Assembly (NCBI GenBank): GCA_946122785.1
Contig: CAMGYJ010000011.1
Coordinates: forward strand, 24,119,007 to 24,183,006
Direction: 5' to 3'
DNA from: Linum tenue
Lineage: Eukaryota; Streptophyta; Magnoliopsida; Malpighiales; Linaceae
DNA: 64,000 nucleotides
Shown: one piece after another, positions 33,835 through 44,501 of the stretch
Position numbering within the stretch: the first letter of the stretch is position 1
Layout of the letters: every line of letters begins with the position of its first letter
Notes under the pieces: model-generated
What the model saw: the letters and a program-made list of their open reading frames with translations, nothing else
The model's database searches: none
What the model was told of the DNA's origin: nothing
Position numbers and translations under genes: made by a program

Positions 33835-35488
33835 GGCATGTCTCCCTCCTGCTTGTTTGGCCAGGACAGGTGGGTCTGCATCACTTCGCCGCTCCGTGTA
33901 GTGATAGCATTACAGTGGGCATTCGGGTCCTTCGGATTAGGAATGGTATGACCCGACAAGGTACCCGGAGCCCTCTGCGCCACTACTTGAGCTACACTCC
34001 CCAGCAGGGTTTCGATATCCTCCAAGACAGCCTGTATGTTCCTCTGGCCAGCTTCAAGAGCCAGGAATTTACCCGAGGCCTTTCCCATGAATTGCTCGAT
34101 AGTGTTGAATTTATGAGCACAGGAACTGGCAAGAGAACCCACCAAGTCCCGCAGTTTAGCTATCGGATCATTCTGCACTGGGGTTGTAGGGGCTGCACCT
34201 GGCTGCTAGAAGGGTCGCGACTGTGGTTGAGCAGCATGCCCCTGCATGGGCTGGTAGAGAGATTGCTGCTGTTGCTGGAATTGCCCCTGCCTGGGCTGAT
34301 ATGGCTGCCTCTGGAGGCTTGGCGGTCCCTGGGAGACTGGTGGTCTAGGATAGGCCCCCACCCAGGAGAAGTTGGGATGCTGGCGCCACCCCTCATTGTA
34401 AGTGTTACTGTAGGGGTCATTGCGCCTAGCATTGTTGATGAAGTTCACCTGCTCCTGGGGTATAGTCGACTCCCTCATCGCTTAACAGTCTTCCACAGTG
34501 TGATGGGTGCTCTCGCACCACTGGAAATGCATTGCCTACTGTTGTCCAGTCCCTGAAATCATTCCAGAGCGATCAATGGCTGAAACCAGTTTCGATACCA
34601 CCTGCACCAAATCAGACGACTGGGTGGCTACAGCATGCACACCCCGCCCTGGTGCTCGTCTCAATCGCCTCGTAGTTCCCCAATCATAGACCTGCTCTGC
34701 CATCTCTTCAAAAAGTTGATTCAGCTGTGGCGGTGTCTTGGTGAACATATTCCAGCCGCAAACTGAATCAATCAGCTGCTTGTCTTCCCGGAAGAGGGCA
34801 TGGTAGAAGGTGCCCACCTTGAAGGCGTCGGTAAAACCATGGTTGGGACACTGGAGGAAGAGGCTAGTGTATCTCTCTCAAGCATCCCGAATGGTCTCAT
34901 CTTCATCCTGAGCAAAGTGGGTAATTTGCTTCTGCAGGTCTGCTGTCTTGGACGGAGGATGGTAGCGGGTGAGGAACTTGTCCGCCAGGTTGGCGAACAT
35001 GGTGATCAAGCCTGGAGGTCGAGTGTCCAGCCACTCCTTGGCTTGCCCCACCAGAGTAAATGGGAAGTACCTCAGCTGGATTGCATCGGCTGGAACCCTA
35101 TTGATCTTGATCCCATCGATGAGCTCGTGGAATCGCCTCAGGTGTGATCGGGGGCACTCCCCCTCCTTGCCACGGAATACCACCGAGCCGCGCAGCATGG
35201 TGATGACATAGGTGCTCACCTCAAAGTTATTTGATGGAACTTGAGGGTGCTGGATGGGCGACCTCATATCCGCGGCCCTAGCGGTCCAGTAGTACCCCAT
35301 GGTCTGCTCCTCGGGAAAGACCACATCGTTGTTCTATGGTCACCCATCTCTTCCTCCTCGGTGATTTGCAGTTGTGCTAGAGCCTCCTCCGCAGCTAGTC
35401 GTGCCTTTAAAGCCCGCTTGAAGTTCCTGCAGGTCCGTTCAAGCTCTTGGTCTAACGGTAGTAAATCTCCCGACTGGCTACGGGTCAT
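33762..35488 (-). pseudogene. Athila-type gag (broken)
   Basis: Starts ATG at 35488 (MTRSQSGDLLPL, as in the forward copy). One frameshift lies near 35300, after which a single frame runs to 33762 interrupted by stops near 34875 (TGA at a Trp position), 34533 (TAG), 34482 (TAA) and 34203 (TAG). Recognisable are the Gag core (NNFEVSTYVITML, RFHELIDGIKINRVPADAIQ, DLQKQITHFAQDEDETIRDA), a zinc knuckle whose first Cys is lost, a Gln-rich stretch and a PGTLSGHTIPNPKDPNAHC segment. Confidence 0.9.
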
Positions 35489-35607
35489 GCACTACCTGCA
35501 CGCAATCAGCAAAAACAACCCGTGAAGGCACACACATGGAGGAGAGAAAATGCAGTAAAGAAAAAGCTAGAGTAACAAACTTTCACGTTTCCACAATAAC
35601 CTAGAGG

Positions 35608-35625
35608 TCCCCGAGAACTGCGCCA
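35608..35625 (-). other. Primer-binding site, degenerate tRNA-Asp type
   Basis: Plus strand TCCCCGAGAACTGCGCCA agrees with the tRNA-Asp 3' end at 15 of 18 bases; six bases from the LTR edge, as in the forward element. Confidence 0.8.
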
Positions 35626-35631
35626 AAAACT

Positions 35632-36992
35632 TGACACGCTAAAACACAACACCGAACTGCAACCAAGCGTAATCGCAGTCCGGAAATGCAGTAAGTGGCA
35701 AGCTCTATTTGTCAACCCGGGGCCTAGATCTACTGCCTACTCCGTGATTATTTATTATCTAGCAAACTAAGTTGAGTGGTTGTGATTTTAACTAAAAGCA
35801 GTAAGAAAGCAGGAAATGGTTCAAAGTTCTTTAGCAAGGGAAGAGTCACTCGGGAATGAGTCCCCCTAGCTCCTTAGTAGGTCACAGTTGTTATTACCCT
35901 GGGTTGATTAATTGTTGATTATACTACGGAAGATCCGACAATAGCTTGGAATCTCTTAAGCTGACCAAGCCCTCTCAGTCCAACTACCCGGCAGACGACT
36001 AGTCTTCACCGGGATAGAAAGCTGTGGCTATGAACACAGAACTCCACTACTGGAATTGGATTCCAGTACAAAGCAGTAAATTGATTAACTCTTGTATAAT
36101 CAATCTACCACTACCGATTGATGAAGCTCTAACAACCTAATTAAATTCTATCTATCTCATGTTGCAGCAGAAATCAAGAAAAAATGATCAGACTTCAATT
36201 GACTCACTGAATCATGCATCAATCGATTAAAATCCATCAGTATAACAATCCCAAGTCATTACAATCAAGATCCCTAACACATCGAACTAGGGTTCTTCAT
36301 ACCCAAGTGAGAGAGGGTTCTACTCCATAGAGAGAGAGAGAGGAAAACAGAAATCAGAGTATTCATACTCATAAAGATGAGGAAAATCTGCTCTGGGATG
36401 ATGATCTTCACTCCTATGATGATCTCCAAGCTCGATTGATGAAACTCAGCTCCAAAATCACCTCTATGATGTGTTCTTCGCACTTTCTCTCTCTAGGGCT
36501 CTATTTTTCGCTCAAAAACTCGAGTCCCTCTCCTTTGGCTCGAAATTGGATTAAAACCCAGAATTTCCCGACCACACGGCCAGGCCACACAGCCGTATGT
36601 CTTTCCAGTCTGCCCGTGTGGATGTGAAAACGCCGTGTTTCGATTAGTGGACTTCAGGCACGCTGCACGGCCAGAGGCACACGGCCGTGTGGATTTCCAG
36701 TCTGGCCGTGTGAGCTCCCTGGACTTTCCACACGGCCACAAAGGATCCCATACACGGCCAGTGTGGCTTGTCCGCGTAATGGGATTCCACACGGCCGTGT
36801 GGCTGCTAGGTCTGGCCGTGTGGATTCCTCGGCTCCTCGCCAAACGTCCAACTTTCGTCCAATCGACTCGAAACTCGCTCTCAAACCTCCAATCACGTAC
36901 TAGGACCTGAAATAACACAAACGAGAACAACCTAGCGTGAAATCGGTCTAAGATACGAGAATGGTAGATAGTGTGTATATATCTAGTCATCG
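35632..36992 (-). repeat. 5' LTR of the reverse Athila-type element (1361 bp)
   Basis: Begins TGACACGCTAAAACAC on the plus strand; ends CTAGTCATCG, where the last CA has mutated. Carries the CACACGGCCGTGTG array at about 36570-36830. Confidence 0.92.
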
Positions 36993-36997
36993 CTAAA

Positions 36998-37801
36998 TAA
37001 ATGCCAACTATCGACAAAATAGAGGGTGATAGATAAAATCTTCAACAAACATTTCCAAAAAGTTGTCAATAGCCTTAATCTTCACCAACGATTAAAAAAA
37101 ATGATTGTTGGTAGCTCAAAGCCTCAAACTAAGGTTACCATTGGAAATATGATTGCCGGTAGACCAACTCTTCGATGACCACTCGAGAATAGTGTGCAAA
37201 AACTGCACTTGTATTCTTTAACTTCTATATTATTTTTCTATTTTTTTTAATTTTAAACTTTAATTGCCACCGAGGAAATATCGTGTTGGATTTGTTATGC
37301 GGAGTCGTCTAGTTGATCGGCAGAAAGTGGGATCAACGCTCAACTTTGACGATCTCTCCTTCCTTCCCTTCTATTCAGTAACAATTTGCTAATATCTAGA
37401 CTTTTGCTAATCATTGACAATATAGTTGGTGATACCCAACCTTTAAGCAACTATTTTACAATGGTCGTCAAAAAGACCAAACCTTAAGAAACCATTTGCA
37501 AAATGGTTGTTGATACTCAACTCTTCAGCAACTACTGATTAAATGATCGCCAATAAATTAATATTTTGGGAACCATTAAAAAATATTTGTGATACTTAAC
37601 GTTTGAGCAACCACTACTAGGGATGGCAATTTCGACCTACCCGTTTTACCCGGACCTGCCCAATGTCATTCCTAACCACTACTTAAATAGTTGCAGAGCA
37701 AAGCTTCAGCAACTATTTGAAAAATCGTTGGAGAGACGCAACCCTTCACCAACCCTTTAGCCAAATGGTCATTAATAGATTGGAACTTGTGATGTGAATC
37801 T
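36998..37801. repeat. CACTA-like subterminal repeat fragment
   Basis: Same style of GCAACCATT / AATGGTTG repeats as 21282-22375. The few bases before 29530 (AAATGGTTATTGCTAAA) are the other side of the same block, cut by the Athila insertion. No CACTACAAGAA terminus was found. Confidence 0.65.
37618..37674. mobile_element. 57-bp hAT relic (micro-MITE)
   Basis: Starts TAGGGATGGCAAT and ends ATGTCATTCCTA (inverted TAGGAATGACAT). A perfect 8-bp duplication ACCACTAC lies at 37610-37617 and 37675-37682. Little remains but the two ends. It lies within CACTA-like repeats. Confidence 0.8.
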
Positions 37802-38545
37802 CTGGGGTGGGCAACGCGATACGGGTATTTGGGTATACCCAAACCCATCCCGTTTTGGAGGTTTACGGGTACCCAAATACTCGTTATATTTGTTGCGGGA
37901 TGAGATTTGGGTTTAAAAATCTCAAATTCGAATACCCACTAATACCCGTTTGGGTAGTTTGGGTACCCGTATTACCCATTAAAATTATTAAATTCATTTA
38001 AGCAAATTAAAACTCACCCCAAGCCCAGTCGCAGTCCAACCCATTTCTTCATCTACAGCCGCAAATTTCATGTCGTTGAATGTGCACAAGTTAATTTTGG
38101 GAGGCAGTATCTTTCTTTATTTTTTCATGTTGTTGAATGTGCCAATTTCATATATTGGAATCACGTTGACAGTGGGTTCTTAAGGAGGCAACCTTAATTT
38201 TCATCATGTTATTATGGAAACAGTAGCTTGGATTATCTTTTCATGTTGGCAGTGGGTTATTAAGGGAGTTGGGGACAATATCCTTCATTTTGATGTTGTT
38301 AATTATGGAGACAACAGCTTTTTTTCAAGTTGGACATTTTAATTGAAGTTTAATTTTAATATTTTGTTCCAGGTGATTTTGTAATTGTTCCCATATTGAA
38401 CAGGTAGCAACGGATAGTTCGGGTACCCGTTATCCGTCCCGTATGGGTTAACGGGTACTTGTTTCCCGTCTGGGTATGGGATATGGGTTGAACTTTGATC
38501 TCCAAATGGGATTGGGTACCTGTTTCAAATAGGATGGATACCCAA
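37802..38545. mobile_element. hAT-like fragment rich in GGGTACCC motifs
   Basis: The left end CTGGGGTGGGCAACGCG resembles the TAGGGGTGGGCAAC hAT termini. Subterminal GGGTACCCG and CGGGTAT motifs occur in both orientations near both ends (37820-37980 and 38400-38560). The right terminus is missing. Confidence 0.55.
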
Positions 38546-38595
38546 TCCCTTCTATTCAGGAAGAAAAGAAGGGATCAACACTCCGATGGGTACCC

Positions 38596-38905
38596 AATCC
38601 CTTCTGTTCACGGTCTGGGGCTCGAGTTCACGATCTTAGTGATCGTGAACTGACTGGGATCCAATGAGATGCTCAACCGCTTCTGGACTCTTGGCGCTTC
38701 ATAGTCTTAGTGACCGTGAACTGTTTGGGCTCCAGTGAGATGCGACATTCGTTCTGGAACTTCAGCGCTTCACGGGGGTCAGTTTCACCTGCTAGGATCT
38801 GAAACATACTAAAACAAGTGCAACCTGTAAAACCACACCTCACGGAGTACAAATGCATCAAACATCTAAGGAAAACGAGGATAAAATGTGTACAATTGCA
38901 CCCCG
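38596..38905 (-). repeat. Fragment of LTR family 2 (U3 end)
   Basis: 38596-38780 matches 29280-29480 (GACCGTGAACTG, CCAGTGAGATGCG, ACTTCAGCGCTTCA). The rest extends to AATTGCA, reverse complement TGCAATT, a plausible LTR start. Either the missing part of the 28199-29495 LTR, split by later insertions, or a second LTR. Confidence 0.55.
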
Positions 38906-38919
38906 AATCAATAATCATG

Positions 38920-39254
38920 AACATTTGATCATGATCATCTACAAGGGCGTGCTAATCAATCAGGAGTTACTCCAAGAAGTTACCCATGAGGCACGAGTTC
39001 TATTGGAGGAGTTTGATGATGTTTTATTGCGAGGAAGCACCAATGGGGTTGCCTCCCAGATTGATTTAGTTCCTGGAGCTACTATTCCATAAAATTAGCT
39101 TATAGGAAGAATCTGGAAAAATCAAAGGAGTTGCAGAGGCAGGTTGATGAGCTTATGAAGAAAGGGAATGTTCGTGAAAGCATGAGCCCTTGTGTAGTTC
39201 TTGTTATTCTCGTGCCCCAGAAAATCCTACCTAGCAAATGTGTGTTGACTGTCG
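38920..39254 (+). pseudogene. Gypsy RT remnant, 5' part
   Basis: Plus strand, about 110 codons. LLEEFDDV, SQIDLVPGATIP, KELQRQVDELMKKGNVRESM and SPCVV are the hallmarks of the protease-RT junction of chromovirus-type gypsy elements. One stop occurs at 39090. The reading breaks inside the CVDCR motif at 39254, where a copia element was inserted, and resumes at 44031. Confidence 0.85.
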
Positions 39255-39579
39255 TGTTATAAACGCACTGCTACAGATCGAGAAATCGCTGGAATCGACA
39301 AACCAAGAATACGAAAGCGAGAATCGAAAACGCGACACATGATTTACGTGGTTCACTAACACGATGTGTGTTAGCTACGTCCACGGGCGAGAGAGAGCCA
39401 ATTACACTATATCGAGGAGATTACAGATTACAGAGGAGTATGAGAAGTATTTATAGTACTTCTCCATGTGGGTCTTAACCTAATCCAATCTGGCAAAGGA
39501 AATGGTTATAGACCAGGCCCAGAGACCCCCGACTAATCCAGTAGTAGCGGCTGATAGTCCGATTCAAGTCACATTAACA
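39255..39579 (-). repeat. 3' LTR of the reverse copia
   Basis: TGTTATAAACGC...CACATTAACA. Lacks a segment of about 37 bp near 39520 that is present in the other LTR. Confidence 0.9.
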
Positions 39580-39600
39580 AATCTCCACCTTGACTTGAAT
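39580..39600 (-). other. Polypurine tract of the reverse copia
   Basis: Minus strand AAGTCAAGGTGGAGATTTG next to the 3' LTR. Confidence 0.7.
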
Positions 39601-39673
39601 CCTCTTCCTCTGAAATCTCTGATGTACTATGCTCCTTCTCTCTCTCCCGCCATCAATGCCCCGTAGGGCGGAG

Positions 39674-40939
39674 TCACCCACTCAAGACATTCAGCAAGTC
39701 CAAGCAGTGTTGGAACTTGCCATGTGGAACCGGCTTCATGAACATATCAGCAGGATTATCCGCGGTGCCAAACTTCTTCACCTTAATCCTCTTCTCTGTC
39801 CTCAAGAAATGATACCTCACGTCGATGTGCTTAGTCCTCTCATGGTGGACTTGATCCTTGGCCAAGCATATTGCACTCAAACTGTCGCAATACACCACTG
39901 CCTGATCATGATGTAGACTCAGATCACCAACCAGTCCCTTCAACCATATTCCCTCCTTAGCAGCTTCTTTCAACGCCATATACTCTGCCTCAGTCGTAGA
40001 CAATGTCACCGCCGACTGCAAAGTTGCCTTCCAGCTCACTACAGAACTCCCAAGAGTGAATACATAACCGGTCATCGATTTCCTCGTGTCAACATCTCCA
40101 GCATAGTCCGAGTCAGAATACCAAGACACCAAGCACTCTGTATCACTTCCGAATCTAATACCCACATCAGGTGTAACCTTAAGGTACCGGAAGATCCTCT
40201 TCACAGCCTGTCAATGCTCCTTCCCAGGTTGTATCATGAACCTGCTGACAACACTAACAACATGTGCAAGATTAGGTCTAGTGCATACCATAGCGTACAT
40301 CAAGCTACCTACTGCACTAGCATATGAGACTCTCGACATATACTCCTTCTCAGCCTCTGACTGTGGTGCATAAGCCGAGGATAGATGAACATTTGAAGCA
40401 CTAAGCGTATTTAAGGGCTTTGCTGAAGACATGCCAAACCTCGACAGTATCTTCTGGATGTAGCTCTTTTGTGACAAGAAAATCTTCTTCTTCGACCTGT
40501 CCCTGTAAATCTCCATACCCAAGATCTTCTGAGCAGCTCCCAAATCCTTCATCTCAAACTTAGCACTGAGAAGCCCCTTTAACTTCTGGATATCAGACTT
40601 TGACCTCGCAGCTATGAGCATATCATCCACATACAGAACTAGATACATCATCAAACCATCCTCTGCCTTGCTGTGATACACACAACAATCATATGGACTT
40701 CTGTTGTAGCCCAGCTCAAGCATGTAACTGTCAAATCTCTTGTACCACTGTCTCGGAGATTGCTTAAGTCCATACAAGGACTTCTTCAACTTACAAACAT
40801 AGTCTTCCTTTCCTAGAACCTGGAATCCTTCTGGCTGAGTCATATAAATTTCTTCCTCCAACTCTCCATGTAGGAAAGCTGTCTTCACGTCTAGCTTCTC
40901 GAGCTCCAAGTCATAATGCGCCACTATTGCTAGTAGCAC
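39674..40939 (-). pseudogene. Reverse copia: RT C-terminal half and RNase H
   Basis: One frame from 40939 to 39674 with a single TGA at 40206-40208 (a Trp position). It holds KLDVKTAFLHGELEEEIYM, LYGLKQSPRQWYKRF, the catalytic YVDDMLIAA, MKDLGAAQKILGMEI, then RNase H with [20 protein letters not shown] and [17 protein letters not shown] 1-bp shift near 40960 separates it from the RT N-terminal part. Confidence 0.92.
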
Positions 40940-42358
40940 CCTGATCGAACTATGTCTGACCCCGGTGAGAAAATCTCATTGTAGTCTACTCCTTCCCTCT
41001 GCGAGAAGCCTCGTGCAACCACCCGAGCTTTAAATTTAATGCCCTCTTCAGAACTGATTCCTTCCTTCTTCTTGTAGATCCACTTGTTTGTAACAATCTT
41101 CCTTCCCTATGGTCGTTTGACTAGCTCCCAAGTCTGATTCTTGTCATGGGAATCCATCTCATCTTCCATTGCGGCAAGCCACTGATCAGCTTCACCACCC
41201 GAAACTGCTTCTCTATAGGACTGTGGCTCTCCTACATCCACTTCTTCAGCAACCTGAAATGAATACGCCACCATGTCCTCGAAGCCATACCTCTGTGGAG
41301 GTACTCCTGCAATCGCTCTCTTCGGTCTACCGGAAGCAATAGACTGTTGAGCTCGTGCACTGGACTCTGAAGTTTCTGGCTCTACAGAGACATCCTCATC
41401 ATGTTGATCTTCTCCACCTTGGTGCTCAAACTCACTCTCTTTGAGAGTTTGAAGCTCCACCTGTTTATCAACATTCCTGCTACCTTCAACAACAGTAACC
41501 TTCAACATGGGGTTAAACATAGACTTCTCATCAAATATCACATCTCTACTGAGTATAACTCGATGCTCAGAAGGTGACCAGACTCGAAATCCTTTAACTC
41601 CATCTTCGTAACCCACAAATACACCCTTCTTTGCCCTTGGGTTCAGCTTACCCTCATCCACATGATAATAAAAAGGACACCCAAAAACTTTCAGTGAAGA
41701 GTAATCAGTAGGCTTACCATACCACACTTCATAAGGAGTCTAAACTCGATACTTGTGTGAGGTCCACGGTTGATCAGGAAGCACGCCATGTTTACTGCTT
41801 CTGTCCAGAATCTTCTCTCTAATCCAGTATTAAAGAGCATGCACCGTGCTCTCTCCAACAATGTCTGGTTCATCCTTTCTGCAACGCCCTTCTGCTGGGG
41901 TGTATCTCTAACAGTCCGATGACGGGCAATCCCTTCATCCTTGCAGAATTCGTTGAACTCAGAATTGCAGAACTCCAGACCATTGTCTGTTCGCAGCTTC
42001 TTGATCTTCTTCCCGGTCTGACTCTCCACCAATGTCTTCCACTGCTTGAACTTCATGAAAGCCTCACTTTTCTGCTTCATCATGAAAATCCAAGTAAATC
42101 TCGAATAATCATCAATAATAGACAGAAAATACATGCTACCTCCAATGGATTAACTCTTGAAGGACCCCAACAGTCGGAGTGGAGGTAATCCAGTATCCCC
42201 TTCGTCCGGTGGATACCCTTCTTGGGAAACTTGCTGCGATGTAGCTTCCCAAACACACAATGCTCGCAGAATTCCAAATTCTGCACCTTGTGCCCGCAAA
42301 GAAGATCCCTCTTCGACAGAACTTGCATCCCTCGTTCACTCATATGCCCCAGTCTCAT
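40940..42358 (-). pseudogene. Reverse copia: integrase and RT N-terminal part
   Basis: Minus strand. 42358-42080 holds the integrase zinc region (MRLGHMSERGM, CEHCVFGKLHRSKF) and the first Asp (LHSDCWGPS). After a frameshift, 42134-41691 holds IIDDYSRFTWIF, RTDNGLEFCNSEF and GVAERMNQTLLERARCML. After another shift, 41727-41107 holds the integrase tail (LKVFGCPFYYHV, GVFVGYEDGVKGFRVW), an acidic linker and NQTWELVKRP. The RT start (NKWIYKKKEG, VVARGFSQREGVDY) follows a TAG near 41104. Confidence 0.88.
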
Positions 42359-43667
42359 ATGCTAGAGAGTGGTCATATCTTCCTGATGAACCTGAGACGA
42401 TGCAACTGCAGCAGAACTAGACAACACAGACCCTTTTAATGCATACAAGGTCCCACGCTTCACGCCCTTCAGTACCTTCCTCGAACCCTTGTAGACATAC
42501 ATCACTCCACCTTTTCCTTTAAAGCTGAAGCCCTTGCTGTCAAGTAGACTCAAGGAGATCAGGTTCTTTGTCATTCGTGGAACATGTCTGACCTCATTCA
42601 CGGTACAGAATGAACCATCATGTGTTCGAACCTTTATGGACCCAATTCCAACAACCTTGCAGACAGCTCCATTAGCCATGACCACGTTAACAACATCTAT
42701 ATGCTCGTAGGTTGTGAAGCAATCCCTGTTCGGAGACATATGGTATGAGGCTGCAGTATCCAGAAACCACACATCACCACGATGTGCCTTCTCATCTACA
42801 GCCAAGGCGAGATCGTCTTCAGAACTGTTGTCCACTTTTGCCATGGCAACTGAACCTTGTTTCTTCTGTTGCCCTCTTCTCCTGGGATAGTTGTACTTCC
42901 AATGCCCCACTTCCTTACAGTTGTGACAAGCATCACCTGGCTCTGGACCTGGACCCTTTGAATTCTTGCTCGAATTTCCTTTACCAGATTTCTTCTTTCC
43001 CTTTCCACCTGTAACAGCCAAACCCGATGCCTCACCATCTGTACTAGATCCGGACGCCTTATGCCTGATCTCTCTCGTATGAAGAGCAGACCTGACATCC
43101 TCCAACGACACGCTTTCTTTACCGGCAATAAAAGAATCAACGAAATTCTCCTATGAAATCGACAAAGAAACCAGTAGGATTAGGGCAGCATCCTCGTCAT
43201 CAACTTGAACATCTATATTACGCAGATCCAACAAAATAGAGTTAAGCTATTCGAGATGTTCCCTCAAAGGCGTACATTCTTGCATCCTCAAGCTGAACAA
43301 CCGTTGCTTGAGATGCAGCTTGTTGGTTAGAGACTTCATCATATACAGACTCTCCAGTTTCAACCACAAGCCCGCGACAGTCTTCTCAGCAGCGACTTCA
43401 ATGATGACGTCATCAGACAATGATAGCATGATGGTCGAGTGGGCCTTCTTCTCCAAGGTATTCCACTCATCATCATCGACCGCTGCCTTCTTCTGTTTCG
43501 CAGACAGCTGCCCCCACAGCCCTTGCTGTTTCAATAAAGCCTGAATCTTGATCTGCCATATAGCGAAGCTGTTCTTCCCCGTGAACTTCTCGATCTTCAT
43601 GTTCACCGACGTCATTCTTCTGAATCGAAAAACCTAGCTTGAATTCCAACCAGGCTCTGATACCACT
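42359..43667 (-). pseudogene. Reverse copia: gag and protease
   Basis: ATG at 43615 opens Gag (IQALLKQQGLWGQL, SLSDDVIIEVAAEKTVAGLW, LTNKLHLKQRLFSLRM), stopped by TAG at 43247-43249. The same frame continues and is open again 43111-42362: a basic region, a zinc knuckle (CHNCKEVGHWKYNYP, last Cys changed to Tyr), then protease with WFLDTAASYHMS and the region up to the integrase zinc finger. Confidence 0.88.
43654..43665 (-). other. Primer-binding site, tRNA-iMet (exact 12-mer)
   Basis: Minus strand TGGTATCAGAGC, two bases from the 5' LTR. Confidence 0.9.
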
Positions 43668-44030
43668 TGTTATAAACGCGCTGCTATGGATCGGGAAATC
43701 GCTGGAATCGACAAAGCAAGAATACAAAAGCGAGAATCGAAAACACGACACACGATTTACGTGGTTCACTAACACGATGTGTGTTAGCTACATCCACGGG
43801 CGAGAGAGAGCCAATTTCACTATATTGAGGAGATTACAGATTACAGAGGAGTATGAGAAGTATTTATAGTACTTCTCCATGTGGGTCTAACCCTAATCCA
43901 ATCTGGCGAAGGAAACGGTTACAGACCAGGCCCAGAACCCGAACCTAAAATAACATTGAGCCCATACACCGCGGGACCCCCGACTAATCCAGTCGTAGCG
44001 GCTGATAGTCCGATTCAAGTCACATCAACA
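43668..44030 (-). repeat. 5' LTR of the reverse copia
   Basis: TGTTATAAACGC...CACATCAACA, 363 bp. Confidence 0.9.
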
Positions 44031-44501
44031 TGTCGAGCCATTAATTATATCACAATTAAGTATCATCGTCATATACCTCGTTTAGATGATATGCTTGACG
44101 AATTACATGGCTCTAGTGCGTTTTCGAAGATTGATATTAGATCAAGTTATCACCAAATTCGTATGAAGGAGGGAGACGAGTGGAAGACTACTTTTAAGAC
44201 CAAGCATAGTCTGTACGAATGGTTGGTGATGCTCTTTGTTTTAACCAATGCTCCTAGCATGTTTATGAGGTTGATGAACCATGTTTTGAGGTCTTTTATT
44301 GGTTTTGTGGTGAATGCAGATGGAGTTAAGTTGGATGAAGAGAAGGTGAATGCAATTCCAGCTTGGCCTATTCCTACCAACATGAATGAAATGAGAAGTT
44401 TTCATGGGTTGGCTAGTTTTTATAGCCGTTTTGTGCCCAACTTCAGCACCTTTGCCGCAACATTGACCTCTATAATCAAGAAGAACATGACGTTCTATTG
44501 A
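44031..44501 (+). pseudogene. Gypsy RT remnant, 3' part, missing the catalytic box
   Basis: Continues the reading broken at 39254: [71 protein letters not shown]. After FIG near 44306 the sequence jumps straight to [19 protein letters not shown] and [14 protein letters not shown]. The intervening part, roughly 50-60 codons in relatives and including the YxDD catalytic motif, is deleted. The frame ends at TGA 44499-44501, after which no element sequence is recognised. Confidence 0.88.

Larger units (their letters stand above)
29535..36992 (-). mobile_element. Athila-type Ty3/gypsy element, internally deleted, reverse strand
   Basis: Two LTRs (29535-30920 and 35632-36992) flanked by a perfect 5-bp duplication CTAAA (29530-29534, 36993-36997). 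In element orientation: 5' LTR, tRNA-Asp primer site, gag, protease, the last part of integrase, 3' untranslated region, PPT, 3' LTR. RT, RNase H, integrase core and the third ORF are absent. It could only have moved with enzymes from a complete relative. Non-coding parts match the forward Athila element at 49875-62185. Confidence 0.93.
39255..44030 (-). mobile_element. Ty1/copia LTR retrotransposon (Tork/Tnt1-like), reverse strand
   Basis: LTRs of 325 and 363 bp, tRNA-iMet primer site, gag-pol in copia order, PPT, and a perfect 5-bp duplication TGTCG (39250-39254 and 44031-44035). Removing it restores the gypsy RT reading. It is more decayed than the copia at 5220: at least three frameshifts and several stops. 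The Tork/Tnt1 assignment rests on the Gag start (KIEKFTGKNSFAIWQ) and the DTAASYHMS protease and is a judgement. Confidence 0.92.

Noticed and set aside
33828..34556. 242-residue plus-strand frame
   Set aside because: Shadow of the minus-strand Athila gag and protease, which show clear homology.
39040..39060. Another copy of the GGGGTTGCCTCCC post-pol hairpin
   Set aside because: It encodes part of the conserved SQIDLVPGA region of the RT remnant and lacks the full stem; a chance resemblance.
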